A stretch of 64,000 nucleotides of DNA from Torymus aiolomorphi (GCA_036365515.1 CM070876.1:130705394-130769393); one strand, 5' to 3'. Positions 10,499 through 26,200 are shown, numbered from the stretch's first letter. The notes: generated from the letters alone by a model not told the origin. A program made the numbers and translations.

Positions 10499-12320
10499 CA
10501 AACATTTTGGTCCTTCGAGCCGGATTTGGCGGCTATCAAGGCGGATTTAGTGAGCAATATAACAAGTGTTCAACGCGACGAGATCTTCGACTAAGAGGAC
10601 ACGTGCGATGGACGACTCTTGAAAGGCTACGGGGATAACAAGAGTGCGTGCAAGGATTACGCCGATTCATCACACCTTCGTGAAGTTCCGAGGAGGTGAC
10701 GACGGCGCGCAGCTACTTCGAGGAGGCTCATAGTCCGACGTGAGGGAGGGGTGAGTGCTTTTCCCCCGCCCCGCGCTCGCTCAAAATTCACTTTGGACGA
10801 GTCCAAGCTGACCGGCAGGGGTGCTCGATCTACAGCTCGGCCCCTTTCACGCTAGAGGCGCCGCATTGTACGCGTCTCCCGCATCCACACCGTAGCTCCT
10901 TAGCTAGGAGGAGGAAAACGGAAAGAAGAGTGCGCAAGCCCGCGCCTCACACAGACACAAAACAATGCATTCATACACGGCACAAGGGAAGCCGTCGATA
11001 AAGCAGACACCTGCTGTCGCCGCTGCTCCTGCCCCGTGGGAGGGCACGCGCCGCACACACCGCTGCGCTGATGCAATCGTCGCTGGCTAGTTCGTGACGT
11101 CCTGGAACTACGGTCGTCGCACTTTCGGACTCTACAGTGCGTGCGCTGCCCGCCTCTTGCTGCTGCTCAAGCGGCATGCTACACTCGCACAGCCGACATC
11201 GCTGCTGCTCTCGTCGGGGCTCGCAGGCTGCTATAGCCGCGACCACACTTCATCACACGCAAAGGGATTGCCGTGCAGCAGACATAAGCTGCCGGCTGAC
11301 GACGACGCTGCTCGTCACACACCGCATCAACGAGGCGTGCGCCGTATTCGGCCGCGCTGCATTCTGCTCGGCCCACTGCCTACCATAGCCGCGGCCGCCA
11401 TCTCGAGGGCACTCTGTTGCGCCCGACACCGCTTCAACGACGCGTGCGCCGTATTCGGCCACGCTTCATTCTGCTCGGCCCGCTGACTGCCATAGTCGCG
11501 GCCGCCATTTCGAGTGCACCCTGTTGCACACGACACAGCTCGCTGCTGCTGTTGCTGCGCATTCACGCCGGCAAGCTCCTCATCATCGGCGGATTGTCGA
11601 GGCCCCTGGCCCGTCACAGTCATCTATTTCGGCACCAGGAGTCATCGTACGAGTGTTGTGCTCCAGCATCTCGTCGATAAGGTAGAACGCTGCTGCAATC
11701 TGCCTGCTCACTGGACACATCTGCACACAACTACCAGATGACTTCGCTTCCTTTTGGATTATTGTAACTCTGCGGGCCTTTTTTGAAAAGCATACTCTGT
11801 AGCTTTCGTGTAATACTGTTTCCTCAGTGCTTTAGAAGAATTTTAGTTTATTTAGTGGAGGCTTTGAGACAAATTGTATTTTTAAACCTTAGTTATTTAT
11901 ATTGCTATCGCCTCACTAAAATTACTTTACTTGTAACTTCGTTTAACTATTTAATAAGTAGTCCTTTCTTTACGAGCACTGAGGTAATGGTTCACTGATG
12001 CCAAATTAAGTTTAGAGGCGATACCTGATTCGTATTGTGTATCAGGGTAGTTGTATAATTTTGCGTTCTCTTTGGTACTTTACTTATTAGTTTGATCTGA
12101 TACTCAAGCTTATAGTTTTTAATTTAATTCAACATTAGATCAATTTAAGTGATCTTCGTCTCGCTTTTGCATTTTCTTCGATATCTAGACATCGTATTAA
12201 TTTTTAGATATCATTATACTAGAATAGCTAGAGTTTGAGAGTGATTGCTGTTTTAGGTGATTGTATCTTCTATTATCCTGACAGTTTGATAGTCAATCAG
12301 CTCGTGCATTCTACATCGAG
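10499..12320 (+). other. Long untranslated leader of the BEL/Pao element
   Basis: About 1.8 kb separates the LTR from the gag ATG. The first part (10.6-11.7 kb) is GC-rich, the last 600 bp AT-rich. It contains a tandem duplication of ~107 bp (11319-11532). Numerous overlapping ORFs on both strands reflect GC-rich repeats and show no family similarity I recognise. Confidence 0.5.
11319..11532. repeat. Tandem duplication, period 107 bp
   Basis: The words gcgtgcgccgtattcggcc, cattctgctcggccc and cgcggccgccat recur in the same order about 107 bp apart, with roughly ten differences between the two copies. A third, more diverged partial copy may precede it. Confidence 0.7.
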
Positions 12321-13490
12321 ATGGCTTCCATTGATAGGCAATTGTCCAGCCGCTCTCAACTAATTAACGCCTATGATAATTTCAAAAAGCTCGGGAAAGC
12401 TAAGATGACGGTAGGCGCGTGCACTGCCCGTATGCAGCGTTTGAAAGAGCTGTGGATCAAATTCGAACAAAATCACGCCGATTTGCTGGATGAGTCTGAA
12501 GTCGATTCCTCAGATAACTATTTTTCCACTGATGTTTTTAGTCAAACGGAAGAGGCTTATCTGAATAACCTCGGGCTGTTACAAGATTATCTATTTAGTC
12601 TCAAGTCTAGTCAACCCTCCGCGAGCGCAGATGCATAGCCTACACTCAATGCTGAGAGTTATGCGCTCAACCAGGCCAAACTCCCTACTATTGTCCTTCC
12701 CTATTTTAGTGGAGACATACACGAATGGGTTAAATTTCGCGATACGTTCACCGAAATGGTTTTGAAACGCCCTAATCTACCTCACATCTACAAGATGCAT
12801 CATCTTCGTAGCTCTCTAAAGGGAGAAGCCGCCGAGCTTCTCGATGAAATCCCTTCAGCGGGTGAACATTTTGACGATGCTTGGTCAACGGTTAAGTCGT
12901 TTTATGACAATCCCTGTTTACTTATTAACCGCTTAGTTAATAAATTACTTTCGTTCGGTACCATGACTACCAACTCGGCTCACGAAATAACGCGGGTTCG
13001 CACTGGCGTGCAAAAATTTATTGAAAGCACTCAAAGCACTCGGTAGCCCCGTGGATACGTGGGACCACATAACTGTCACCTTGACAGTAAGCAAGTTGAC
13101 ACCTCGTCTTCAAACAAAATGGGCGGAAACAGTGTCAAAACGAGATAACGCGACAGTTCATCCTACGTTTGAGGAACTTGAAAACTTTCTGATTACCGAA
13201 CGGACATCGCTGTCACATCTCGAAAACGCTAAGTCTTCCGGCATCGGTGGTAATCGCGAGACTAAAGATAACGGCCAATCTTCTCGAAAAAGCGTCAAAT
13301 CCGTTCACATTGTGCAGGAGCACAAAGACCGTACGTCCTCGTGCGTCATCTGCGGAGATGCCCACTCTGTTTGGGAATGTACCACACTTCTCTCTAAAAC
13401 CATTAGTGAGCGCAAACGTTTAGCCACTACTAAACACCTTTGCTATAATTGCCTTGGTAATCATCATGTTCAAAATTGTAGGAGCTTGAA
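12321..13490 (+). pseudogene. BEL/Pao gag
   Basis: ATG at 12321 (MASIDRQLSSRSQLI). The frame has a TAG at 12636-12638, continues in the same frame with KLPTIVLPYFSGDIHEWVKF and the LKGEAAELL segment that is characteristic of BEL/Pao Gag, then shifts frame at about 13020-13046. The nucleocapsid part has two zinc knuckles, CVICGDAHSVWEC and CYNCLGNHHVQNC (13342-13480). Gag would package the element RNA into cytoplasmic particles. The stop and the frameshift disable it. Confidence 0.88.
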
Positions 13491-16400
13491 TGGTTACGAT
13501 CAGTCGGATAAAATCGATATCTTACTAGGGGCTCAAGTTCATGCTAGTATTATTGAGCCAGGTCTTCGTAAAGGCGATTCGATGGATGCTCCGATCGCCA
13601 TGCAGACTCTACTAGGGTGGATCATATCTGGTGCGACTTCACACCAGTCCAGTAATCATCACGCTGTTCTGACAGCAAATCTCCAAGTAGACAACGTCGA
13701 TCTCAACGGTCTCCTCAGAAAATTCTGGGAAATCGAGGAATTACCCCATCATAATCGTATCTTCACCGAGGAGGAAGTACTCTGCGAAGAGTACTACCGC
13801 AGTATCGTTAAGCGTGACTCGGAAGGCAGATATGCTGTTAGGTTGCCACTTAAACTCAATACTCCTGATAATTGGGTTGACTCTTATACTCTCGCTTTGA
13901 AAATGCTTTCGAATCTTGAACATAAGTTTCAGAAAGACTCTAATCTGCAGGTTGCGTATTCGCAAACCATGCAAGAATATTTAGATTTAGGACACATGCA
14001 GCGTGTCTCACTCACGAATTGCAATATAGATCGATGCTTCTTTCTACCCCACCATGGCGTTATTAAAGAGAGTAGCTCTACCACCAGGCTGCGTACTGTC
14101 TTCAACGCTTCAGCTAGAGTGAAAGGTGGTAAGTCGCTGAATGACTTTCTACTGGTAGGTCCTAACCTCCTTGCTGAAACCATAGATCTCCTCACAAACT
14201 GGAGAATATACCCGTTCGTATTCTCAGCAGACATCGAAAAGATGTTCCGTCAGATTTTGGTACAGGAACAGGATCGCCACTTACAAGCCATTCTTTGGAG
14301 GAGGGGGGAGACAGGGGAAGTCGAACCTTTCTTCATGACAACAGTCACTTTTGGCTTAGCCTGCTCTCCATTTTTAGCCAGTCGTACGCTCAGGCAATTA
14401 GCGCAAGACGAACGATTAACATTCCCATTAGGCAGCTCTATCATCGATAGAGAAGTTTACGCCGACGACGTCCTCTCTGGCGACTCTACACTGGACAGGG
14501 CGAAGGCTAAACAAAGTCAAGTCATCAACCTACTACGCAGCGGCGGATTCAAGCTGCGAAAATGGTTATCAAACCATAACCACCTCCTCGACTGGCTTCC
14601 CCCTTGTGATCTCGCCTCTGAAGCGAACTTGAATGTAGGGTTGGGCTTCGCCGTTCTAGGAATAGCATGGAACCCCCAAACAGATTACTTCTATTTTAAT
14701 CTCCAACTCGAGAAGCCGATTGAGCTCATTACGAGACGTTCAGTTCTTTCACAAACAGCAAAACTATTTGATCCACTTGGCAGGATATCTCCAGTCATAG
14801 TGACACTAAAGATCTTTATTCAGTCTCTATGGACCCTCACCAAAGAATGGGATGAGGAGTTACCTAAACAACACTCCGATTATTGGTGAGAATGTTACTC
14901 GGCACTATCTGCGATTTCCAACATCCGCATCCCCCGGTGGATAGGTATATCTTCTTTGAAACAGCCGTGTGGATTTCACTGCTTCGCTGACGCTTCAAAA
15001 TCCGCTTACGCAGGAGTCGTTTATTTACGCGTTTTGAGTGACAAACCTGTTGTATTTCTGTTAGGCTCCAAAACTAAGGTTGCGCCTATCAAAACTCTGT
15101 TGATTCCTCGGCTCGAGCTTTGTGCTGTTCAGTTAGCTGCTAAACTCACTCGCCATTTTGTTAACCAATTAGGATTGTCAACAGCTAAGATACATCTTTG
15201 GTCTGATTCCAAAGATGTACTTTATTGGTTTAGAGAAATTCCTTCTAAATGGCCCACGTTCGTGGCTAATCGGTGTGCAGATATCGCGACCTCATTACCC
15301 GATGCCTCGCGACATCACATTAATTCGGCTGATAATCCAGCGGATATGGCCTCTCGTGACATTTCCGCCCTTGAACTTACTGGTCAGGATCTCTGGTGGC
15401 ATGGCCCCAGACGACTACGCGAAAATAATCTTGAGTGCCTCCGCTCGAGTGAATTCTGCTCCGCGTCAGAGCGTTCCGCAGCTTCACATACCAAAACGCT
15501 CGTCGATAAAGTTTCGGTCAATGTGGCTACAATCTCTACTGCTCCTGATTCTGAAATATGGGAACTAGTTAGTCGTTATTCCTCGCTCAGTAAGTTAGTT
15601 CGCGTATCTATCTACATTTTACGCTTTGTCAAACGTGCGTTGCGTAATGTCTCATTCTCGGCAATAGTCTCGCCTGTGATAAGAGATTTTCCGATGCACG
15701 ACCACCTCACTATCTCAGGCGATGAAGTTCGCCACGCCAAAATTCTTTGGTGTTATTTAACTCAACGCACGCATTTCGAGAAAGAACTTGCCCTCTTGGA
15801 GTCAGGTCAAACGCTGTCTAAAGGACACGCGCTCCAAAACTTGTACCCTATCTATAGAGACGGAGTCCTTAGGATGGGCGGTCGTCTTAAACACTCCGCT
15901 TTGAGTCCCGATGAAAAGTTTCCAATTATTCTCCCATCTATCAGTACGTTCACCGATTTGATTATTAGATATTGTCATCAAGTGACACTGCACGGAGGAT
16001 CTCAACTCTGCCTCGCCTTAGTCAGAAGACTCTTCTGGATTGTCAAAGGTAGGATAAAGGTGAGAGCATTCGTCAGAAGTTGTATCCCCTGCAGACGCTT
16101 TCAGGCAGCTCCAGAACGTCAGCTGATGGGTGATCTTCCGCTAAACGAGTGCAACCCGTTCGTCCCTTTACTCACTCGGGGGTAGACTATGCGGGTCCGT
16201 TTTTACTCAAAACGTCTCGTCATCGTGGATATAAGTCATAAAGGCTATTTTGTCGTATTTGTGTGTCTGTGCACCAAGGCAGTCCACTTAGAGATCGTTA
16301 CTGGCTACGATTCAGCCGCCTTCATAGCTGCCTTCAGACGTTTCGTATCTCGCCGTAGCCCCTACCTAAGCCTGCTTAGCGACCAGGGTACTAATTTTAT

Positions 16401-17091
16401 CGGTGCGGATGCCGAGTTACGTCGGATGCATTCCGCTGGGTCTTCATTCAAATTCTCAGTTGCGCGAGACCTTGAACTTCAAGGCACTCTATGATCTTTC
16501 AACCCTCCCGGCGCTCCTCACTTCGGTGGCATTTGGGAGGCGGCGGTGAGGTCCACTAAGTACCATTTAAAACGGATCATTGGCGAATCGATCCTCACAT
16601 ACGAGGAATTCGCTACATTATTGTGTCAAGTCGAGGTATGCCTCAACTCGAGACCGCTGGTTCCTTTAACTGAGGACGCCTCTGATTCCTTAGTTTTGAC
16701 GCCAGCACACTTTTTGATAGGTGAAACGTCTTTTCTTTTTGCAGAAAGCAGGCTCACCAACGAGGTCATTCCTCCGCTGCAGCGGTGGAAACGAATGCAA
16801 CAGTTCACGCAAAGGTTCTGGGATTGTTGGTCCTCCGATTACCTCCAGCAGCTGCAAACACGAACGAAATGGAAGGAGGCACTTCCATCCCTTCAGGTCG
16901 GCGACGTAGTGCTCGTTCGACGCGAAGCCACTGCCCCTACTAGATGGCCTCTGGCTCGAGTGGAGCAACTATTTCCGGGTTCGGATGGTTTGACACGCGT
17001 TGTCTCCGTGCGTACCTCCATGACAATCTTACGTCGCCCCATCAGCAAGATAATTAAGCTGCTGAGTGCTGCTGCAGAGACGTCTAATTAG
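13491..17091 (+). pseudogene. BEL/Pao pol: protease remnant, RT, RNase H, integrase
   Basis: Directly after the second zinc knuckle the frame reads KIDILLGAQVH, the end of the BEL aspartic protease, so most of the protease has been deleted. The reverse transcriptase follows with TRLRTVFNASA, FSADIEKMFRQI and the catalytic EVYADDVLSG (about 14452-14481). RNase H-type sequence (FADASKSAYAGVV, SDSKDVLYWF) and the NPADMASRD motif come next. The integrase has the zinc-binding HGGSQLCLALVRR...CIPCRRF segment, a core with CTKAVHLE and SDQGTNFIGA, then PHFGGIWEAAVRSTKYHL, CLNSRPL and the C-terminal WKEALPSLQVGDVVLVR. Breaks: TGA at 14887, out-of-frame segment about 16150-16230, TGA at 16492. Ends with TAG at 17089-17091. 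Confidence 0.93.
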
Positions 17092-17315
17092 TACCTCGAT
17101 CAATGCTGATCTAGTCAAGCGTTTTGTAACTTAAGTAGAGTCTATTTCATACAATGTTTATGCGATATTAGGTTTAAGTACCGACGTGTAATACATTATT
17201 AGATTACACAAGTTAGGTTCCAGTGTAACGAGCTTCCGTATCCTTATTTTGTTACGCGTTTGGGTAGGTTTCCATTAAATTGTAATCGTTTTATTAGAAA
17301 ACGAGTTGGGCGGAA

Positions 17316-17489
17316 TGTTCGGGTTTACCTTGCGCAAAACGTCAACATACACACATTCACCCGCACACACACTCGACAGTTAATTGTATCGCGACAGAGA
17401 CAATGCCTCGGACGATTTTCGTCAACCAATCGCGTCGCTTGTAACACTCGCGTGTTTAAGGGGAGAGACTCGCGGTTTCTCCTCGCCTA
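17316..17489 (+). repeat. 3' LTR of the BEL/Pao element (first 174 bp)
   Basis: Direct copy of 10177-10350 with about three substitutions. It is preceded by a purine-rich stretch (gagttgggcggaa) that could be the polypurine tract. Similarity stops after ctcctcg, so the LTR is truncated. Confidence 0.88.
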
Positions 17490-18936
<1,447 letters not shown>

Positions 18937-18945
18937 ATTGATTTC

Positions 18946-20280
18946 ATGTATATTAAGCTGGAGTAGCCACTTCATAAGCCCGGGTTGAAAATAATCCCAT
19001 ATTTTGTCGCTAATTTGTCGCTAATTTGTTACGCCAATCCCGATTTTGTCGCTCCAGCCGATTCCGAGAAACAATGGCTACTGCAACTTAAGTCATAAGC
19101 TGGAAAAGCCACTATTGTATCTTCTCAGCAATTGACAATAGCGACACCGGGTTAGGCCTAGATTTTGTCGCTAATTTGTCGCTCAAAGATGCCGTAGATC
19201 CCATGTCCCAAAAATGGACCGCTGTCCCAAAAAACGATACAAGGTCACGAGCATATAAGCAAAAATGACGAAAATTAAAAATAACAATTAACTTATAATT
19301 GCATATTTTGTCGCTAATTTGTCGCTGATTTTTCCCGCAAAATCCGATTTTAACGCTCCAGCCGATTCCGAGAAACAATGGCTACTGCAACGTAAGTCTT
19401 AAGCTGGAAAAGCCACTATTGTATCTTCTCAGCAATTGACAATAGCGACACCGGGTTAGGCCTAGATTTTGTCGCTAATTTGTCGCTCAAAGATGCCGTA
19501 GATCCCATGTCCCAAAAATGGACCGCTGTCCCAAAAAACGATACAAGGTCACGAGCATATAAGCAAAAATTATGAAAATTAAAAATATTCATTAACTTAT
19601 AATTGCATATTTTGTCGCTAATTTGTCGCTGATTTTTCCCGCAAAACCCGATTTTAACGCTCTAGCCGTTTTCGAGAAACAATGGCTATTCTAGCGTAAT
19701 ATTAAGATAGGAAAGCCATTACGTTCTATTGTCTCACCAATTGACGATAGCGACACCGGGTTAGGCCTAGATTTTGTCGCTAATTTGTCGCTCAAAGACG
19801 CCGTAGATCCCATGTCCCAAAAATGGACCGCTGCCCCAGAAAACGATACAAGGTCACAAGCATATAAGCAAAAATGATAAAAATTAAAAATATCCATTAA
19901 CTTATAATTGCATATTTTGTCGCTAATTTGTCGCTGATTTTTCCCCGATTTTAACGCTCTAGCCGTTTCCGAGAAACAGTGGCTACGGTGGCGTGAGTCT
20001 TAAGCTGGAAAAGTCATTACGTTGTATCTTCTCAGCAATTAACAATAACGACACGGGGTTTGGCCTACTTTTTGTCGCTAATTTGTCGCTTGATGATGCC
20101 GTAGATCCCATGTCTCAAAAGTTGACCACTGTCCCAAAAGTGGAACGCATGCACGGAGATGAACAACGTCGGGTCATGCATATAAACGAAAATGATAAAA
20201 CTAAAAAAAAATTAATTCAGCTAATGTGCATGCAGGCAACACTACTTTCACAAATGTCGTTTCTTAATTAAAAACCCTAA
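18946..20280 (+). repeat. Left outer arm: four ~300-bp tandem units
   Basis: gagaaacaatggct recurs at about 19066, 19370, 19675 and 19971. Each unit contains a taagctgg-aaagccact word echoing the terminus, a tagcgacaccgggttaggcc block, and repeated ttttgtcgctaatttgtcgct. Mirrored in the right outer arm 41075-42409. Confidence 0.9.
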
Positions 20281-23200
20281 TCAAGCGAGAAGTCAAAGAT
20301 TAAAAGATAGGCAGGATGCAAAAGTCGAAAGTCGATCGAAAACGCAAACGAAATCGTTTGGGACTCTGAAGAGGGTTTTTTTAGTAAAACCGTAAGCAAC
20401 AAATTCATAACTGTACGGAATGTAGTCTTAAATATATTACTAAGTTGTTACAGCACTCCTGATTTTGTTGCTTCAAGAGAAGCGAGATCTTGAGTCAAAA
20501 GTCGACCGAAGACGCAGAAAAACGTGCTTGTGATGCTGACAATCGATATTTACATACAAAAACGGTAAGCGACGAATTCATTATCGTGCACAATGTTTTC
20601 TCTAGTATATTGTTAAGTTGTAACGGTATTCCTGAATTTGTTGCTTCAAGACAGATAGATCCCCGAAAACAAAATCGATGAAAACTGGAAAATAACGCGT
20701 TTGGGACGCTGAAATCGGGGTTTTCCTTAGCAAAACCGTAAGCAACAAATTCGCAAATGTGCAGAATCTCGTCTCTAATATGTTGCTACGTTGTTACAGC
20801 ACTCCTGATTTTGTTGCTTCAAGATAGCCGAGATCTCGAAGTCGAAAATCGATCGAAAACGCAAGAAAACGTGTTTTTGATGCTGACAATCGATTTTTAC
20901 ATACAAAATCGGTGAGCGACAAATTCATTAACGTGCACCATGTTATCTCTAGTATGTTCTCAAGTTGTAACGGGATTCCTGATTTTTCGCTTCTAGACAG
21001 TTAGTTCCCGGACACAAAAATCGATCGAAACCGGAAAATAACGCGTTTGGGACGCTGAAATCGGGGTTTTCTTTAGCAAAAACTTAAGCAACAAATTTAC
21101 AAATGCGCACACTCTTGTCTCTAATATGTTACTAAGTTGTTACAGCACTCCTGATTTTGTTGCTTCAAGATAGCCGAGATTTCGAAGTCGAAAATCGATC
21201 GAAAACGCAAAAAAACGTGTTTTTGATGCTGACAATCGATATTTACATACAGAAACGGTGAGCGACAAATTCATTAACGTGCACCATGTTATCTCTAGTA
21301 TGTTCTCTAGTTGTAACGGTATTCCGGAATTTGTCGCTTCTAGACAGTTAGATCCCGGACACAAAAATCGATCGAACCGGAAAATAACACGATTGGGACG
21401 TTGAAATCGGGGTTTTCTTTAGCAAAACCGTTAGCAACAAATTCACAAATGTGCAGAATCTCGACTCTAATATGTTGCTACGTTGTTAGAGTATTCCTGA
21501 ATTTGTTGCTTAGCAGTAGATTATATCTCAGAATCGAAAGTCGATCGAAAACGGTAAAAACCCGTTTGGGATTAGGTAAATGGGGTTTTCTTTAGAAAAA
21601 CCGTAAGCAACAAATTCACAAATGCGCAGACTCTTGTCTCTAATATGTTACTAAGTTGTTACAGCACTCCTGATTTTGTTGCTTCAGGATAGGCGAAATC
21701 TCGAAGTCGAAAATCGATCGAAGACGCAAAAAGACGTGTTTTTGATGCTGACAATAGATATTTACATACAGAAACGGTGAGCGACAAATTCTTTAACGTG
21801 CTAAATCTTTTCTCTAGTATGTTCTCAAATTGTAACGGTATTCCTGAATTTGTCGCTTCTAGACAGTTAGTTCCCGGCCACAAAAATCGATCGAAACCGG
21901 AAAATAACGCGTTTGGGACGCTGAAATCGGGGTTTTCTTTAGCAAAACCGTAAGCAACAAATTTACCAATGCGCAGACACTTGTCCCTAATATGTTACTA
22001 AGTTGTTACAGCACTCCTGAATTTGTTGCTTCAAGATAGCCGAGATTTCGAAGTCGAAAATCGATCGAAAACGCAAAAAAACGTGTTTTTGATGCTGACA
22101 ATCGATATTTACATACAGAAACGGTGAGCGACAAATTCTTTACCGAGCTAAATCTTTTCTCTAGTATGTTCTCAAGTTGTAACGGTATTCCTGAATTTGT
22201 TGCTTCTAGACAGTTAGTTCCCGGACACAAAAATCGATCGAAACCGGAAAATAACGCGTTTGGGACGCTGAAATCGGGATTTTCTTTAGCAAAACCGTAA
22301 GCAACAAATTCACAAATGCGCAGACTCTTGTCTCTAATATGTTGCTACGTTGTTAGAGTATTCCTGAATTTATTGCTTTGCAGTAGATTATATCCCGGAG
22401 TCTAAAGTCGATCAAAAACGGTAAAAACCCGTTTGAGATTAGGTAAATGGGGTTTTCGTTAGAAAGACCGTAAGCAACAAATTCACAAATGCGCAGACTC
22501 TTGTCTCTAATATGTTGCTACGTTGTTAGAGCACTCCTGATTTTGTTGCTCCAAGATAACCGAGATTCCGAAGTCGAAAATCAGTCGAAAACGCAAAACA
22601 ACGTGTTTTTGATGCTGACAATCAATATTTACATACAGAAACGGTGAGCAACAAGTTCTTTAATGTGCACAATCTTTTCTCTAGTATGTTCTCAAGTTGT
22701 AACGGTATTCCTGATTTTGTCGCTTCTAGACAGTTAGTTCCCGGACACAAAAATCGATCGAAACCGGAAAATAACGCGTTTGGGACGCTAAAATCGGGGT
22801 TTTCTTTAGCAAAACCTTAAGCAACAAATTTACAAATGCGCAGACTCTTGTCTCTAATATGTTACTAAGTTGTTACAGCACTCCTGATTTTGATGCTTCA
22901 GGATAGGCGAGATCTCGAAGTCGAAAATGGATCGAAAACTCAAAAAAACGTGGTTGTGATGCTGACAATCGATTTTTACGTACCAAAACGGGGTGCGACA
23001 AATTCATTAAAGTGCGCCATATTATCTCTAGTATGTTCTCAAGTTGTAACGGTATTCCTGAATTTGTCGCTTCTAGACAGTTAGTTCCCGGACACAAAAA
23101 TCGATCGAAACCGGAAAATAACGCGTTTGGGACGCTGAAATCGGGGTTTTTTTTAGCCAAACCGTAAGCAACAAATTCACAAATGCGCAGACTCTTGTCT

Positions 23201-26200
23201 CTAATATGTTACTAAGTTGTTAGAGCACTCCTGATTTTGTTGCTTCAAGATAACCGAGATTCCGAAGTCGAAAATCAATCGAAAACGCAAAAGAACGTGT
23301 CTTTGATGTTGACAATCGATATTTACATACAGAAACGGTGAGCGACAAATTCATTAACGTGCACCATGTTATCTCTAGTATGTTCTCAAGTTGTAACGGT
23401 ATTCCGGAATTTGTCGCTTCTAGACAGTTATATCCCGGACACAGAAATCGATCGAAACCGGAAAATAACACGATTGGGACGTTGAAATCGGGGTTTTCTT
23501 TAGCAAAACCGTTAGCAACAAATTCACAAATGTTCAGAATCTCGACTCTAATATGTTGCTACGTTGTTAGAGTATTCCTGAATTTATTGCTTTGCAGTAG
23601 ATTATATCCCGGAGTCTAAAGTTGATCGAAAACGGTAAAAACCCGTTTGAGATTAGGTAAATGGGGTTTTCGTTAGAAAAACCGTAAGCAACAAATTCAC
23701 AAATGCGCAGACTCTTGTCTCTAATATGTTGCTACGTTGTTAGAGCACTCCTGATTTTGTTGCTCCAAGATAACCGAGATTCCGAAGTCGAAAATCAATC
23801 GAAAACGCAAGAAAACGTGTTTTTGATGCTGACAATCGATTTTTACATACAAAATCGGTGAGCGAAAAATTCATTAACGTGCACCATGTTATCTCTAGTA
23901 TGTTCTCAAGTTGTAACGGTATTCCTGATTTGGTCGCTTCTAGACAGTTAGTTCCCGGACACAAAAATCGATCGAAACCGGAAAATAACGTGTTTGGGAC
24001 GCTGAAATCGGGGTTTTCTTTAGCAAAACCTTAAGCAACAAATTTACAAATGCGCAGACTCTTGTCTCTAATATGTTACTAACTTGTTACAGCACTCCTG
24101 ATTTTGTTGCTTCAAGATAGCCGAGATTTCGAAGTCGAAAATCGATCGAAAACGCAAAAAAACGTGTTTTTGATGCTGACAATCGATATTTACATACAGA
24201 AACGGTGAGCGACAAATTCATTAACGTGCACCATGGTATCTCTAGTATGTTCTCAAGTTGTAACGGTATTCCGGAATTTGTCGCTTCTAGACAGTTAGAT
24301 CCCGGACACAAAAATCGATCGAAACCGGAAAATAACACGATTGGGACGTTGAAATCGGGGTTTTCTTTAGCAAAACCGTTAGCAACAAATTCACAAATGT
24401 GCAGAATCTCGACTCTAATATGTTGCTACGTTGTTAGAGTATTCCTGAATTTGTTGCTTAGCAGTAGATTATATCTCGGAATCGAAAGTCGATCGAAAAC
24501 GGTAAAAACCCGTTTGGGATTAGGTAAATGGGGTTTTCTTTAGAAAAACCGTAAGCAACAGATTCACAAATGCGCAGACTCTTGTCTGTAATATGTTACT
24601 AAGTTGTTTCGGCACTCCTGATTTTGTTGCTTCAGGATAGGCGAGATCTCGAAGTCGAAAATCGATCGAAAACTCAAAAAAACGTGGTTGTGATGCTGAC
24701 AATCGATTTTTACGTACCAAAACGGTGAGCGACAAATTCATTAAAGTGTACCATATTATCTCTAGTATGTTCTCAAGTTGTAACGGTATTCCTGAATTTG
24801 TCGCTTCTAGACAGTTAGTTCCCGGACACAAAAATCGATCGAAACCGGAAAATAACGCGTTTGGGACGCTGAAATCGGGGTTTTTTTAGCCAAACCGTAA
24901 GCAACAAATTCACAAATGCGCAGACTCTTGTCTCTAATATGTTGCTACGTTGTTAGAGCACTCCTGATTTTGTTGCTTCAAGATAACCGAGATTCCGAAG
25001 TCGAAAATCAATCGAAAACGCAAAAAAACGTGTTTTTGATGCTGACAATCGATATTTACATACAGAAACGGTGAGCGACAAATTCTCTAATGTGCACAAT
25101 CTTTTCTCTAGTATGTTCTCAAGTTGTAACGGTATTCCTGATTTTGTCGCTTCTAGACAGTTAGTTCCCGGACACAAAAATCGATCGAAACCGGAAAATA
25201 ACGCGTTTGGGACGCTGAAATCGGGGTTTTCTTTAGCAAAACCGTAAGCAACAAATTTACAAATGCGCAGACTCTTGTCTCTAATATGTTACTAAGTTGT
25301 TACAGCACTCCTGATTTGGTTGCTTCAAGATAGCCGAGATTTCGAAGTCGAAAATCGATCGAAAACGCAAAAAAACGTGTTTTTGATGCTGACAATCGAT
25401 ATTTACATACAGAAACGGTGAGCGACAAATTCTTTAACGTGCTAAATCTTTTCTCTACTATGTTCTCAAGTTGTAACGGTATTCCTGAATTTGTCGCTTC
25501 TAGACAGTTAGTTCCCGGACACAAAAATCGATCGAAACCGGAAAATAACGCGTTTGGGACGCTGAAATCGGGATTTTCTTTAGCAAAACCGTAAGCAACA
25601 AATTCACAAATGCGCAGACTCTTGTCTCTAATATGTTGCTACGTTGTTAGAGTATTCCTGAATTTGTTGCTTTGCAGTAGATTATATCCCGGAGTATAAA
25701 GTCGATCGAGAACGGTAAAAACGCGTTTGAGATTAGGTAAATGGGGTTTTCGTTAGAAAAACCGTAAGCAACAAATTCCCAAATATGCAGACTCTTGTCT
25801 CTAATATGTTACTAAGTTGTTACAGAATTTCTGATTTTGTTGCTTCAAAATAGCCGAGATCTCGAAGTCGAAAATCGATCGAAAACACAAAAAACACGTG
25901 TTTGTGATGCTGACAATCGATTTTTACATACAAAAACGGTAAGCGACAAATTCTTAACCGTGCACAATCTTTTCTCTAGTATGTTCTCAAATTGTAACGG
26001 TATTCCTGAATTTGTTGCTTCTAGACAGTTAGTTCCCGGACACAAAAATCGATCGAAACCGGAAAATAATGCGTTTGGGACGCTGAAATCGGGGTTTTCT
26101 TTAGCAAAACCGTAAGCAACAAATTTACAAATGCGCAGACTCTTGTCTCTAATATGTTACTAAGTTGTTACAGCACTCCTGATTTTGTTGCTTCAAGATA

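Larger units (their letters stand above)
10177..17489 (+). mobile_element. BEL/Pao LTR retrotransposon, 3' LTR truncated
   Basis: The sequence starting tgttcgggtttaccttgcgc occurs at 10177-10350 and again at 17316-17489, in direct orientation at an offset of 7139, with about three differences. These are the two LTRs. Between them are a long leader, gag and a complete-length but broken pol in BEL/Pao order (protease remnant, RT, RNase H, integrase). The 3' LTR stops matching after 174 bp, so its remainder is lost or replaced. The 5' LTR sits inside the non-LTR fragment above. Confidence 0.88.

Noticed and set aside
10971..11741. Overlapping ORFs of 65-130 codons in the BEL leader
   Set aside because: All lie in GC-rich tandemly duplicated DNA, on both strands and without family similarity.
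17316..17489. Promoter of an unknown gene, suggested by a sequence repeated at 10177
   Set aside because: The repeat flanks a BEL/Pao gag-pol in direct orientation and is therefore an LTR pair.
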